A stretch of DNA of 6,024 bases from Micavibrio aeruginosavorus (GCA_003240795.1 QFNK01000124.1:1-6024); one strand, 5' to 3'. Positions 1 to 5,499 are shown, counted from the stretch's first letter. Notes: generated by a model from the sequence alone, not told the origin. Made by a program: numbers and translations.

Positions 1-493
1 GCGTTTGCGGCGACTGGCCGTTTTTGGCAGGAAGGGGCGCGAATGTAATCTTCTTCTGTTCCGCGATAATGGCGGATGTTTCGTTGAAAAAAGTTGCCTT
101 CTTTGCCTGTGATTTCAGGTGCGGATAACGCTCCGCAATTATCTTGAGGTCATTGTTCGCGGATGCGCCGTTAAAGGCGGCCTGTTGCGGCGTTTCCGGT
201 TTACCGGCCGTCTTCGGCTGAAAAATTTTCGCGAGCGCCTGGCTGGTCAGGTCGATGCGGGCGTTGATTTCACTCAAGGCGTCGAAGAAAGCCTCTGCAT
301 CCTCCTGGAGGGTTTCATCCTCCTTGGGCGCCTGGACAGGTGCGGCTCCGGCCATTTCAATGGACGGCATGGCGTTGGCGGGCTCCGCTACAGCCTGTGG
401 CTCTTCTGGCGCAATTTCAAGAGACGGAAAGATTTCCGTCTGTGCCTTGTCCAGTGCGTCTGCCGCCTGCTCGTTCCCTGTCTTTTTTGCCAT
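1..493 (-). CDS. Hypothetical Ala/Glu/Pro-rich protein, 3' end beyond the left edge
   Basis: An open frame runs from an ATG at 493 leftwards off the window, giving 164 residues without a stop. The start is well supported: AAGAGGTGA (plus-strand 499-507) is a good Shine-Dalgarno five bases before the ATG. The protein begins MAKKTGNEQAADALDK. Residues 1-65 are low in complexity, rich in Ala, Glu and Pro, and probably disordered. Residues 66-92 (AEAFFDALSEINARIDLTSQ onward) look like an amphipathic helix. Residues 114-150 are a Lys-rich stretch that is probably also helical. No signal peptide, membrane segment or catalytic motif is visible, so it is probably cytoplasmic. I do not recognise the family and assign no function. 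It appears to be a separate transcription unit, with its own AT-rich promoter region and a terminator upstream of that. Codon composition resembles the neighbouring genes, with no sign of recent transfer in the coding part. Confidence 0.75.
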   Translation of the reverse strand, partial: MAKKTGNEQAADALDKAQTEIFPSLEIAPEEPQAVAEPANAMPSIEMAGAAPVQAPKEDETLQEDAEAFFDALSEINARIDLTSQALAKIFQPKTAGKPETPQQAAFNGASANNDLKIIAERYPHLKSQAKKATFFNETSAIIAEQKKITFAPLPAKNGQSPQT

Positions 494-579
494 TTTCGTC
501 ACCTCTTACCGCCTCTTTATGAATACCAAAATGCCGCCCCCGCTCGCAAATTATGGCACTTTTCTTAAGGCTTGGTTTG

Positions 580-593
580 TATTTGCACAAATA
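580..593. repeat. Palindrome TATTTG-CA-CAAATA, operator-like
   Basis: Perfect 6-bp arms (580-585 and 588-593) are separated by two bases. On the minus strand it lies about 15-28 bases downstream of the transcription start predicted from the 615-644 promoter, a position where a repressor could block transcription or where an RNA hairpin could form. In AT-rich DNA such a short palindrome can arise by chance, and no regulator is encoded nearby. Confidence 0.35.
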
Positions 594-613
594 TCGTCTT
601 TTAATATGTAAAT

Positions 614-630
614 ATTAATAGCTTATTAAT
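614..630. repeat. Inverted repeat ATTAATA-GCT-TATTAAT over the promoter
   Basis: Perfect 7-bp arms (614-620 and 624-630) surround a 3-base centre. The left arm coincides with the proposed -10 hexamer and the right arm lies in the spacer of the minus-strand promoter at 615-644. That is where a repressor or nucleoid-associated protein would be expected to compete with RNA polymerase. The arms are pure A/T, so chance occurrence is a serious alternative. Confidence 0.4.
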
Positions 631-644
631 TATGATTATGTCAA
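615..644 (-). promoter_or_regulatory. Sigma-70-like promoter for the left-edge gene
   Basis: On the minus strand a perfect -35 TTGACA (639-644) is followed, after 18 bases, by a weaker -10 TATTAA (615-620). The predicted start of transcription is near 608, which gives a leader of roughly 115 bases before the ATG at 493. The promoter sits in the most AT-rich part of the window, downstream of the terminator at 679-706, so the left-edge gene is likely transcribed independently of the small ORF before it. Confidence 0.45.
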
Positions 645-678
645 TAAATAAACCATAAAAGTGCTGATTTAATGGCAC

Positions 679-706
679 AAAAAAATCCCCCCCCTTTCGG
701 GGAGGA
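679..706 (-). terminator. Rho-independent terminator after the 39-codon ORF
   Basis: On the minus strand TCCTCCCC (706-699), loop GAAA, and GGGGGGGG (694-687) form an 8-bp stem with two T-G wobbles, closed by a C-GAAA-G GNRA tetraloop. One A and seven T follow (685-679). It lies about 41 bases past the stop of the small ORF at 748-867. The arm contains a run of eight identical bases, which could vary in length without destroying the hairpin. Confidence 0.85.
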
Positions 707-747
707 CTCTTTGAAATGGAATGACAATGTAATTTTATATCAATACT

Positions 748-867
748 TTACGGTTCTTTTTCCCTGCTCCTCGCCAGCTTTTCCTGTGCCTCGCGCGTCA
801 CTTGCGCGCTAATCACGGCGGACATTGCGTCCCCTATCTTATGCATGCCTTCGATAAAATCGTTCAT
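748..867 (-). CDS. Small 39-residue charged helical protein, hypothetical
   Basis: An ATG at 867 opens 39 codons ending in TAA. It is preceded by AAAAGGAG, with the AGGAG six bases before the ATG, the clearest Shine-Dalgarno in the window besides that of ssb. The protein begins MNDFIEGMHKIGDAMSAVIS and ends REKEP. It has about seven acidic and six basic residues and no cysteine. Residues 4-37 could form one amphipathic helix. No signal peptide or membrane segment is evident. A TTGATA/TTTAAT promoter lies upstream and a strong terminator downstream, so it looks like a monocistronic small gene between gyrA and the left-edge gene. I do not recognise it. The alternative is a small RNA with a coincidental frame, but the ribosome-binding site favours translation. 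Confidence 0.6.
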   Translation of the reverse strand: MNDFIEGMHKIGDAMSAVISAQVTREAQEKLARSREKEP

Positions 868-914
868 GAAGGACTCCTTTTCAACAATTCCAGAATACAT
901 CCAAATTTATGAAA

Positions 915-944
915 ATTAAATTAATGCGGAGCACAAATTATCAA
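915..944 (-). promoter_or_regulatory. Sigma-70-like promoter for the 39-codon ORF
   Basis: The minus strand carries -35 TTGATA (939-944) and -10 TTTAAT (915-920), each five of six to consensus, with an 18-base spacer. The predicted start near 908 gives a leader of about 40 bases that ends in the AAGGAG ribosome-binding site. The promoter begins 11 bases after the gyrA terminator stem, which fits an independent small transcription unit. Confidence 0.5.
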
Positions 945-954
945 ACACGCATAC

Positions 955-983
955 AAAAAGCCCCGCCTTACAGCGGGGCTTTT
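955..983 (-). terminator. gyrA Rho-independent terminator
   Basis: A perfect 11-bp inverted repeat, AAAAGCCCCGC (956-966) with GCGGGGCTTTT (973-983), encloses a 6-base loop. On the minus strand it begins 16 bases after the gyrA TAA and ends in a T run. Because A and T runs flank both sides it could also stop transcription from the plus strand, but no plus-strand gene is seen. Confidence 0.92.
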
Positions 984-999
984 CAGAATTGCTGCCGAA

Positions 1000-3744
1000 T
1001 TATTCGGCCGTCGCGTTTCCTTCGATGATGCCTGCGGCGTCCCCGTCTGCGACACCTTCTCCGCCTTCATCGCCGTCTTCATCGATCAGCCATGCAACAG
1101 ATACGACATTCTCGCCTTCGGCAACCTTGAACAAGGTCACACCCTGTGCGGAACGGCCCGTAAAGCGCACGCCGTCGATCGGCATGCGGATCATTTGTCC
1201 CATGTTGGAGATCAGCATGACCTGATGGCTGTCGGTCACGGGGAACGTCGCCACAACCTCGCCGCCGTTTTTCTTGGTCAGCGTCATGTTGGTGATCCCC
1301 TGACCGCCGCGTCCCGTCAGGCGGTATTCATACGCGGAGGTACGCTTGCCGAAGCCGCCGTTCGTCGCGGTGAGCAGGAACTGCTCATTCTCCTGCAATT
1401 CCTTGATACGTTCGGCGGACAGCGAGATATCGGCGCTGACGTCATCGTTCTCCATGCCTTCCTCGTCCGCGCCGCGAAGCTTGGACGCGATCTTGAGATA
1501 CGCTGCGCGTTCTTCCGGCGTGACGTCGACATGTTTGAGGACGGACATCGAAATGACTTCATCGCCCGGTGCCAGTTTAATACCGCGCACACCCGTGGAC
1601 GTACGGCCCGCGAACACGCGGATGTCGTCAACGGAGAAGCGGATCGCCTTGCCCTTTGCCGTGGCCAGCATGATGTCTTCATCGTCCATGCAGATTTTGA
1701 CGGAGACGAGTTTCTCGCCCTCTTCCAGCTTCATTGCGATCAGCCCGTTGGAGCGGATGCTCTGGAAGTCCTTCAGCTTGTTCCGGCGTACCGTTCCGTG
1801 CGACGTCGCGAACAGGACGTCGAGATTTTCCCACGCCTCCTCGCTTTCCGGCACGCGCAGGTAAACGGAGACATTCTCCCCGTCCTGAAGCGGCATAAGG
1901 TTGACAAGCGCCTTGCCGCGGCTCTGCGCCGTGGCCAATGGGAGTTGCCATACCTTGATCTTGTGCGCGATCCCGCGGCTGGTGAAGAAGATGATCGGCG
2001 TATGCGTGCTCGCCACGAACATATCGGAGACGAAATCCTCGTCCTTCAACGCCGTACCGGATTTGCCCTTCCCGCCGCGGCGCTGCGCGCGGTAGGTGTC
2101 GAGCGGCACGCGCTTGACGTAGCCGCCATGCGTGATCGTGACAACCATGTCCTCGCGCTGGATCAGGTCTTCGATATCCATTTCAAATTCGGATTCGATC
2201 AGTTCCGTGCGGCGCGGCGTGTTGAAGCGCGTCTTAATTTCGATGAGTTCGTTGCGCAGTACTTCGAGCATCTTCTCGCGGCTTGCAAGGATGGCCAGAT
2301 ATTCGGCGATCGCATCCGTGATCGCTTTCAACTCGTCACCGATCTTGTCGCGCTCAAGCCCTGTCAGGCGGTGCAGACGGAGGTCGAGAATGGCTTTTGC
2401 CTGCAACTCCGACATCTGGTAGGTGCCATCTTCGTGCAGCGGGTATTCCGGATCGTCGATCAGCTGGATCAACGGTGCGACATCGGATGCCGCCCAGCGT
2501 TTCGCGAGAAGGCCTTCTTTCGCCTCCTGCGGGTTCTTCGCATTGCGGATCAGGGAGATGATGTCGTCGATATTCGCAACCGCGACCGCGAGACCGGCCA
2601 AGATGTGCGCGCGCTCACGCGCCTTGCCCAGTTCATAAATCGTGCGGCGCGTGATGACTTCCTCGCGGAATTTCACGAAGGCCTGAATGAAGTCTTTCAG
2701 GACAAGAATTTTCGGGCGGCCGTGGTCCAGCGCCACAAGGTTGCATCCGAACGATGTCTGAAGCGCCGTTGCCTTGAACAGCTGTTTCAACACGACATCG
2801 GCAATCGCACCTTTCTTCAATTCGATTACGATGCGCACGCCTTCGCGGTCGGACTCGTCACGAATTTCCGCGATGTCCTCGACAATCTTTTCACGGGCGA
2901 CTTCGCCGAGGCGCTGCAACAGGTTTCCTTTGTTTACCTGGTACGGCACTTCGTGAACGATGATCGCCTCACGGTCGCGTCCGACGTCCTCGAACGACGT
3001 CTTCGCACGCATGACGACGGAGCCGTTGCCCGTGTGATAGGCGCTTCGGATACCGGAGCGGCCGAGAATCTGTCCGCCGGTCGGAAAGTCGGGCCCCGGA
3101 ATGATGACGTTCAGCTCTTCAATCGAAATGTCCGGATTGTCGACATAGGCAAGGCATCCGTCGACCACTTCACCGAGATTGTGCGGCGGGATGTTCGTCG
3201 CCATACCGACGGCGATACCGCCCGCGCCGTTGACGAGCAGGTTCGGAATGCGCGCCGGCAGCACTTCCGGCTCCATCAGGCTTTCGTCGTAGTTGGCGTG
3301 GAAGTTGACCGTGTCCTTGTCGATGTCTTCGAGCAACATTTCCGCCGCTTTGTTCAGACGGGATTCCGTGTAACGCATGGCGGCAGGCATATCGCCGTCC
3401 ATGGAGCCGAAGTTTCCCTGCCCGTCGATCAGCGGCAGACGTAGGGAGAAGTCCTGTGCCATACGAACCATCGCGAAGTAAATCGCGCTGTCGCCGTGCG
3501 GGTGGTATTTACCCATGACATCCCCGACGATACGCGCCGATTTACGGTACGGCTTGTCGGAGGTATAACCGCCTTCGCGCATCGCGTAGAAAATGCGGCG
3601 GTGAACCGGTTTCAAACCGTCGCGGAGGTCGGGAAGCGCACGGCTGACGATCACGCTCATCGCGTAATCTAGGTAGGATTGCTTCATCTCGTCTTCGATG
3701 GTGACGACGGAATTCGAAGGTTCTTTTATGGCCGTTTCGGACAT
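1000..3744 (-). CDS. gyrA: DNA gyrase subunit A
   Basis: This is the breakage-reunion subunit of DNA gyrase, which with GyrB forms the A2B2 enzyme that introduces negative supercoils using ATP. The 914 residues are complete (E. coli GyrA is 875). The N-terminal winged-helix/tower region holds the DNA-cleaving Tyr125 in AAMRYTE (E. coli Tyr122) and the quinolone region HPHGDSAIYF at 81-90. Other family motifs are DGQGNFGS (107-114), IPNLLVNGAGGIAVGMATNI (166-185) and IPPHNL (185-190). The GyrA box QRRGGKG at 554-560 marks it as gyrase rather than topoisomerase IV. A beta-pinwheel follows, with repeats such as RTSTGVRGIKL (714-724), RGGQGITNM (812-820) and RSAQGVTLF (864-872). Residues about 740-786 are a charged insertion absent from E. 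coli GyrA, and the tail after 887 is acidic and Gly-rich. Phe90 replaces the Asp/Glu usual at E. coli position 87. The ATG has only a weak GGTG ribosome-binding site, but the N-terminus aligns with the family and no better start is visible. Confidence 0.99.
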   Translation of the reverse strand: MSETAIKEPSNSVVTIEDEMKQSYLDYAMSVIVSRALPDLRDGLKPVHRRIFYAMREGGYTSDKPYRKSARIVGDVMGKYHPHGDSAIYFAMVRMAQDFSLRLPLIDGQGNFGSMDGDMPAAMRYTESRLNKAAEMLLEDIDKDTVNFHANYDESLMEPEVLPARIPNLLVNGAGGIAVGMATNIPPHNLGEVVDGCLAYVDNPDISIEELNVIIPGPDFPTGGQILGRSGIRSAYHTGNGSVVMRAKTSFEDVGRDREAIIVHEVPYQVNKGNLLQRLGEVAREKIVEDIAEIRDESDREGVRIVIELKKGAIADVVLKQLFKATALQTSFGCNLVALDHGRPKILVLKDFIQAFVKFREEVITRRTIYELGKARERAHILAGLAVAVANIDDIISLIRNAKNPQEAKEGLLAKRWAASDVAPLIQLIDDPEYPLHEDGTYQMSELQAKAILDLRLHRLTGLERDKIGDELKAITDAIAEYLAILASREKMLEVLRNELIEIKTRFNTPRRTELIESEFEMDIEDLIQREDMVVTITHGGYVKRVPLDTYRAQRRGGKGKSGTALKDEDFVSDMFVASTHTPIIFFTSRGIAHKIKVWQLPLATAQSRGKALVNLMPLQDGENVSVYLRVPESEEAWENLDVLFATSHGTVRRNKLKDFQSIRSNGLIAMKLEEGEKLVSVKICMDDEDIMLATAKGKAIRFSVDDIRVFAGRTSTGVRGIKLAPGDEVISMSVLKHVDVTPEERAAYLKIASKLRGADEEGMENDDVSADISLSAERIKELQENEQFLLTATNGGFGKRTSAYEYRLTGRGGQGITNMTLTKKNGGEVVATFPVTDSHQVMLISNMGQMIRMPIDGVRFTGRSAQGVTLFKVAEGENVVSVAWLIDEDGDEGGEGVADGDAAGIIEGNATAE

Positions 3745-3786
3745 GGAATTTTACACCAGTTTCAATGGATAGGTTAATTAGCATTT

Positions 3787-3815
3787 TTTGTAGCAAAATC
3801 AGGGGCGCGGCACAA
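3787..3815 (-). promoter_or_regulatory. gyrA: Tentative gyrA promoter
   Basis: In the 145-base gap upstream of gyrA the best minus-strand candidate is TTGTGC (3810-3815), a 17-base spacer, and TACAAA (3787-3792). This matches consensus at only seven of twelve positions, so the exact site is uncertain. The gap is AT-rich and the preceding gene may end in a weak terminator, so a gyrA promoter somewhere here is likely. No clear operator was found. Confidence 0.25.
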
Positions 3816-3859
3816 GGAAATGCAGGCGTTTTGCCCACATTTAAAGCGATAAAAAACGG

Positions 3860-3886
3860 AATAAAATCACACCCGAAAAGGTAGTG
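3860..3886 (-). terminator. Weak hairpin after the 179-codon gene
   Basis: Just after the stop at 3890 the minus strand reads CAC(T)ACC, loop TTTTCG, GGTGTG, a 6-bp stem with one bulged T, followed by ATTTTATT. It has the layout of a Rho-independent terminator, but the stem is short and the T run is interrupted. Partial read-through into gyrA is plausible. Confidence 0.35.
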
Positions 3887-3889
3887 TTT

Positions 3890-4429
3890 TCAGGAAATCA
3901 GCCGCGGTTTCGGCATATGCGCCTCACCCGTCCTGAATATGTAAGCCTGCCAGACATTTTGGAGCTTTTTGAGCGCGGCCTCGCGCGGCGTATTGGGCGC
4001 GTTTTTCACGTATGTGCCCGCGGCCCCTTCCTGGGCGTAGAAATAATCATCCGCCACCAGACCGAACGAATACTGCACCTCGGCATAAGATACGCTGAAA
4101 ATCTTTGCGTTGGGCGACCCCATCATCATGTCCAGCAGGCGGCCGTGCGGAAGGTCTTTATCGGCCCTGTTCAGAATGACGTCCAGACGGTTTCCCTTGA
4201 AAAAAAGAAAAGACGCCATGTCTTTCACCGTTTCGGGAACATCCAGAACATCGGGCGTTGTTGCGCTTAAAAACAGGCGTACATGTTTTTGCGGCGGCCA
4301 AGCCGTGTGATCATAACTGCAGGCGCGGCTTAAAAAATCGGAAATGTTCAGGTCTTCGGAGGGCGCGTCCGCAAGCTTTTGCGGCTCAGACGATATCCGG
4401 TCTTTTCCCCGCCACCATTGCCTCAGCAT
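3890..4429 (-). CDS. Hypothetical 179-residue protein
   Basis: The complete frame runs from ATG at 4429 to TGA, starting 9 bases after the TAG of the DUF2059 gene, so the two are probably co-transcribed and translationally linked. The ribosome-binding site is weak (AGCAGGG overlapping the upstream stop). The N-terminus MLRQWWRGKDR is basic and no signal peptide or membrane helix is evident, so it is probably cytoplasmic. By eye it alternates strands and helices: a strand at 49-54 (HVRLFL), a helix at about 65-78, a strand at 81-86 (RLDVIL), a helix at about 96-103, a strand at 109-114 (KIFSVS), and a final strand pair around 120-133 (YSFGLVADDYFYAQ). This suggests an alpha/beta sandwich, remotely like degenerate phospholipase-D-type domains, but no HxK motif or other catalytic signature is present. 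I do not recognise the family and assign no function. The reading frame is well supported by its neighbours, spacing and amino-acid composition. Confidence 0.8.
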   Translation of the reverse strand: MLRQWWRGKDRISSEPQKLADAPSEDLNISDFLSRACSYDHTAWPPQKHVRLFLSATTPDVLDVPETVKDMASFLFFKGNRLDVILNRADKDLPHGRLLDMMMGSPNAKIFSVSYAEVQYSFGLVADDYFYAQEGAAGTYVKNAPNTPREAALKKLQNVWQAYIFRTGEAHMPKPRLIS

Positions 4430-4438
4430 GCTGCCCTG

Positions 4439-4867
4439 CTATTGCCCGCCGGTGCGCAGGGCCATCATCGCCTTGTCCATCATGCGCATCAGCACGGGAC
4501 GAAGGGCACCTTCATAGTCCGCCGTTTTGGCGGAGATGGAGCGTCCGGTTTCGGAGCCGTAGAAATCGATCATCGCCTGCAATTCGGCGGCCGTAAACGT
4601 GTCCGCCATGGCGCGGATGGATTCCTCCTCCACTTCCTTGAACTGGATCGCCTTGCGCATTTCGGCTTTCACTTCGGCGCGGCGCTCTTCCGGGAAACTT
4701 TCGGAGACGGATTCAAGGGCGCTTTCGATGCGGGTGCGCACGGGCCAGATTTCATGCATTTTCTGCGCGAGCTCCAGACGCGTTTTCTGGTCGCCCTGAT
4801 CCTGTGCGGACGCGGGAGAGGCAATCACAAGAACGGCGAGAAAAGCTGTGAGGATAAAGCGCATCAT
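4439..4867 (-). CDS. Secreted DUF2059-family protein
   Basis: The 142-residue product begins with a Sec signal peptide: MMRF, a hydrophobic core ILTAFLAVLVIA at 5-16, and a probable signal peptidase I site after ASA (residue 21), so the mature protein is likely periplasmic. The mature part is almost wholly helical and highly charged. Residues 91-114 (FTAAELQAMIDFYGSETGRS onward) match the conserved core of the DUF2059 family, in which a helix ending in FYxSxxG is typical. The family's biochemical function is not established. Two adjacent ATGs (4867 and 4864) are possible starts. A GGGA motif suits the second slightly better, and the signal peptide works with either. It lies just downstream of the ssb terminator, with only about 16 bases between the T run and the first ATG, and is followed 9 bases later by the 179-codon gene, which probably shares its transcript. 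Confidence 0.87.
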   Translation of the reverse strand: MMRFILTAFLAVLVIASPASAQDQGDQKTRLELAQKMHEIWPVRTRIESALESVSESFPEERRAEVKAEMRKAIQFKEVEEESIRAMADTFTAAELQAMIDFYGSETGRSISAKTADYEGALRPVLMRMMDKAMMALRTGGQ

Positions 4868-4883
4868 GATCCCAGTTTAAAAG

Positions 4884-4918
4884 AAAAAAGGCCGGAAGCG
4901 CAAATACGCCGCCGGCCT
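4884..4918 (-). terminator. ssb Rho-independent terminator
   Basis: On the minus strand AGGCCGG (4918-4912) pairs with CCGGCCT (4895-4889). An inner GCG/CGC helix (4909-4907 with 4900-4898) caps the stem with a 6-base loop, and a T run of six or more follows (4889-4884). It begins 12 bases past the ssb TAG. It is strong enough that the DUF2059 gene must rely on read-through or on a promoter inside or beside the hairpin. Confidence 0.9.
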
Positions 4919-4930
4919 GCTTGGAGAATT

Positions 4931-5425
4931 CTAGAACGGTATTTCGTTTTCCAGCTCGTCGATCGGCGCGCGGGATTGCGAGGAAGAACGGGATGGCGAG
5001 GACGATCCGCCGCCAAAGCCTGCAGAGCCGTAATCATCCTGACCTTGCGATGCAAAACCGCCGGCGGAGGAGCCTTTGGAATCAAGCATCGTGATCTCGC
5101 CGCGGAACGCCTTCAGGACGATTTCGGTCGTGTAGACTTTCTGGCCGTCCTTGTTTTCGTAGGAGCGCGTTTCCAGTTGCCCTTCGACGTAAAGCTTAGC
5201 GCCTTTCTTGATGTAGTTTTCGACTACATTCACAAGGTTCTGGTTAAACACCACGACGCGGTGCCACTCGGTCTTTTCCTTGCGCTCGCCGGAATTCTTG
5301 TCTTTCCATGTTTCGGACGTGGCGATGGACAGGTTCGCGACGCGGTCGCCCGACTGCATCGTTTTGATTTCAGGGTCATTGCCCACATTACCGACAAGGA
5401 TGACTTTATTGATGGAACCAGCCAC
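4931..5425 (-). CDS. ssb: Single-stranded DNA-binding protein
   Basis: This protein coats single-stranded DNA as a homotetramer during replication, repair and recombination, and recruits partners through its C-terminal tip. The 164-residue product begins MAGSINKVILVGNVGNDPEI, the typical start of bacterial SSB. An OB-fold spans about 1-113. Trp40, Trp54 and Phe60 occupy the DNA-stacking positions of the E. coli protein, while the third E. coli tryptophan is replaced by Tyr89. A Gly/Ser/Gln-rich linker (about 117-153) leads to the tip ELENEIPF, which keeps the essential IPF but is less acidic than the common DDDIPF. I chose the GTG at 5425 because AAAGGGG lies seven bases upstream and homology begins exactly there. 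A longer in-frame GTG at 5461 falls inside the -10 element and adds 12 residues unlike any SSB. The gene has its own promoter and terminator. No alphaproteobacterial LexA box (GTTC-N7-GTTC) was seen upstream. Confidence 0.98.
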   Translation of the reverse strand: MAGSINKVILVGNVGNDPEIKTMQSGDRVANLSIATSETWKDKNSGERKEKTEWHRVVVFNQNLVNVVENYIKKGAKLYVEGQLETRSYENKDGQKVYTTEIVLKAFRGEITMLDSKGSSAGGFASQGQDDYGSAGFGGGSSSPSRSSSQSRAPIDELENEIPF

Positions 5426-5432
5426 GAGAATA

Positions 5433-5439
5433 CCCCTTT
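5433..5439 (-). promoter_or_regulatory. ssb: ssb ribosome-binding site
   Basis: AAAGGGG on the minus strand ends seven bases before the GTG at 5425. This strong Shine-Dalgarno decides the start codon in favour of the 164-residue product over the upstream GTG at 5461. Confidence 0.8.
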
Positions 5440-5459
5440 GATGTGAATTGAATGAGGCC

Positions 5460-5487
5460 ACTATAAAGAAACAGGGCCGCCCGTCAA
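5460..5487 (-). promoter_or_regulatory. ssb: ssb promoter, nested in the upstream terminator
   Basis: The minus strand shows -35 TTGACG (5482-5487), a 16-base spacer and -10 TATAGT (5460-5465), each hexamer five of six to the sigma-70 consensus. The -35 hexamer lies in the loop of the terminator hairpin at 5472-5499 (its last base borders the stem), the spacer is the 3' arm plus T run, and the -10 starts at the end of the T run. Predicted initiation near 5453 leaves a leader of about 28 bases before the GTG. Confidence 0.7.
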
Positions 5488-5499
5488 CTGGCGGCCCTG
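5465..5499 (-). terminator. Terminator of the SDR gene
   Basis: A perfect 10-bp inverted repeat, CAGGGCCGCC with GGCGGCCCTG (5472-5481 and 5490-5499), has an 8-base loop. On the minus strand it is followed by TTTCTTT. The stem starts 28 bases after the TGA of the SDR gene. The T run is broken by one C, but the GC-rich stem is strong. It overlaps the ssb promoter. Confidence 0.87.

Noticed and set aside
119..611. Plus-strand frames of 149 and 118 codons near the left edge
   Set aside because: They are antisense to the minus-strand gene starting at 493, which has a better Shine-Dalgarno and more protein-like composition. The plus frames give Arg/Cys- or Ser/Ala-rich translations and run into the AT-rich control region.
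687..694. C8 homopolymer as a phase-variation tract
   Set aside because: It lies in the arm of a terminator hairpin between genes, outside any reading frame or promoter spacer, so length changes would not switch a gene.
1195..3444. A 749-codon open frame on the plus strand
   Set aside because: It lies entirely antisense to gyrA, and its Arg/Asp/His-rich, low-complexity translation is typical of the complement of GC-rich codons. It has no family resemblance, and GyrA motifs on the other strand are unambiguous.
4379..5446. A 355-codon open frame on the plus strand
   Set aside because: It runs antisense across the DUF2059 gene, two terminators and ssb. The product resembles no known protein, and the minus-strand genes have clear motifs and ribosome-binding sites.
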